Source: Flavobacteriales bacterium
GTDB lineage: Bacteria > Bacteroidota > Bacteroidia > Flavobacteriales > Flavobacteriaceae
Direction: 5' to 3'
DNA: 6,303 bases
NCBI GenBank assembly: GCA_027065935.1
Contig: JAMONI010000322.1
Coordinates: forward strand, 1-6,303
Of this stretch, positions 5,509-6,303 are shown in pieces; within the stretch, counting starts at the first letter, position 1, and each line of letters begins with the position of its first letter. Below the pieces are notes generated by a model, which saw nothing but the letters and a program-made list of their open reading frames with translations, was not told the DNA's origin and ran no database searches. Both the position numbers and the translations under genes were made by a program.

Positions 5509-6303
5509 TTATTTTTCAAACATTGCGGCCACTTTTTCGGCTTTGCGCGATTCGGAATAGTCGTAGAATCCTTCGCCCGATTTGACACCCAATTTACCGG
5601 CTTTTACCATGTTGACCAATAAGGGATTGGGCGCATATTTGGGATTTTTAAATCCTTCATACATAACGTTAAGAATGGCCAATACCACGTCCAATCCTAT
5701 AAAATCGGCCAATTGAAGCGGTCCCATGGGATGATTGGCCCCGAGTTTCAATACCGTATCGATTTCTTTAACACCCGCCACGCCTGTATAAACGGCTTCT
5801 ATGGCTTCGTTAATCATCGGCATCAGGATACGGTTGGCGATAAATCCGGGATAATCGTTAACCTCCACGGGGACTTTACTCAGTTTTTTGCTCAACAAAA
5901 ACACCAAATCCCGGGTTTCGTCGGACGTGGAATAACCGCGGATAACTTCCACCAACTTCATCACCGGAACGGGATTCATAAAGTGCATACCGATTACTTG
6001 TTCCGGGCGGGAAGTTTGGGCCGCAATGGTGGTTATGGAAATGGATGAGGTATTGGTGGCCAGCACGACGTCTTTCTCGGTATATTCGTCCAAATCGCGG
6101 AAAATTTTAAATTTCAATTCGGGGTTTTCCGTCGCCGCCTCCACCACGAAATCAACGCCTTGCACGCCTTCTTTCAATGCCTCGAAGGTAATAATATTAC
6201 GCAAGGTCCGGTTTTTGGTTTGCTCGTCGATTTTTTCCTTGGAAAGCAAGCGCATCAAGTTCTTCTCTATCACGGATAAAGCTCTTTCCAATGCATTCTT
6301 GGA
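5509..6303 (-). CDS. hbd: 3-hydroxybutyryl-CoA (3-hydroxyacyl-CoA) dehydrogenase, 5' end missing
   Basis: The enzyme interconverts 3-hydroxyacyl-CoA and 3-oxoacyl-CoA with NAD(P)+, in beta-oxidation or short-chain (butyrate/PHB-type) metabolism. The frame is open to the right edge, so 265 residues are visible and roughly 30-35 N-terminal residues are missing, including the first strand and GxGxxG loop of the Rossmann fold. Counting from the first visible codon, it shows FVVEAATEN (52-60), ATNTSSISI (82-90, catalytic-site Ser), GMHFMNPVPVM (105-115, catalytic His107), LVEVI (117-121, Glu119), NDYPGFIANRI (149-159), GANHPMGPLQLADFIGLD (188-205, Asn190) and GKLGVKSGEGFYDY (236-249). The full-length single-unit size (about 295-300) points to the stand-alone hydroxybutyryl-CoA dehydrogenase type, not the long fused FadB/FadJ form. 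A TTG at 6291 should not be taken as the start, because homology continues upstream of it. The symbol is by family; acyl-chain preference cannot be read here. Confidence 0.94.
   Translation of the reverse strand, partial: SKNALERALSVIEKNLMRLLSKEKIDEQTKNRTLRNIITFEALKEGVQGVDFVVEAATENPELKFKIFRDLDEYTEKDVVLATNTSSISITTIAAQTSRPEQVIGMHFMNPVPVMKLVEVIRGYSTSDETRDLVFLLSKKLSKVPVEVNDYPGFIANRILMPMINEAIEAVYTGVAGVKEIDTVLKLGANHPMGPLQLADFIGLDVVLAILNVMYEGFKNPKYAPNPLLVNMVKAGKLGVKSGEGFYDYSESRKAEKVAAMFEK

Noticed and set aside
6289..6291. TTG as start codon of the dehydrogenase gene
   Set aside because: The frame stays open to base 6303 and the visible protein lacks the N-terminal Rossmann motif, so the true start is outside the window.

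Overview
This window looks like chromosomal DNA of a Gram-negative member of the Bacteroidota, perhaps the Flavobacteriales or a related order. The evidence is a moderately AT-rich composition, a KDO-activation gene (lipopolysaccharide, so an outer membrane), a menaquinone gene, weak or absent Shine-Dalgarno sequences, and a TAnnTTTG-type promoter element ahead of smpB. The finer placement is inference. All seven complete or partial genes read on the minus strand, so the window runs in transcription order from high to low coordinates. I found no rRNA, tRNA, mobile element or CRISPR array.

From right to left, the window opens with most of a short-chain 3-hydroxyacyl-CoA (3-hydroxybutyryl-CoA) dehydrogenase. 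Its first few dozen codons lie beyond base 6303. After an 84-base gap holding a small inverted repeat comes a divergent sigma-70/ECF-like protein (5424-4723). A 160-base gap follows, with a hairpin that may end the sigma-like gene and a promoter-like site for the next unit.

The remaining 4.56 kb is one tightly packed run of six genes: smpB (trans-translation), a membrane-anchored TlpA-type thiol-disulfide oxidoreductase, kdsB (CMP-KDO synthesis), menA (menaquinone prenylation), a family 2 glycosyltransferase with an unrecognised N-terminal region, and an FrhB-like Fe-S/flavoprotein. The last runs off the left edge. It is a real gene even though its 3' end lies outside the window. Junctions are -8 to +5 bases, so co-transcription is very likely. 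kdsB, the glycosyltransferase and possibly the FrhB-like protein fit an envelope or surface-glycan theme. TlpA and MenA concern envelope redox chemistry and respiration. SmpB is housekeeping.

Most of the window is ordinary core genome. The points most worth a second look are the FrhB-like protein paired with a glycosyltransferase in a lineage not known for coenzyme F420, the unusual sigma-like protein with a long linker between its regions 2 and 4, and the two small structured intergenic regions beside it. I do not see a clearly new multi-gene system.
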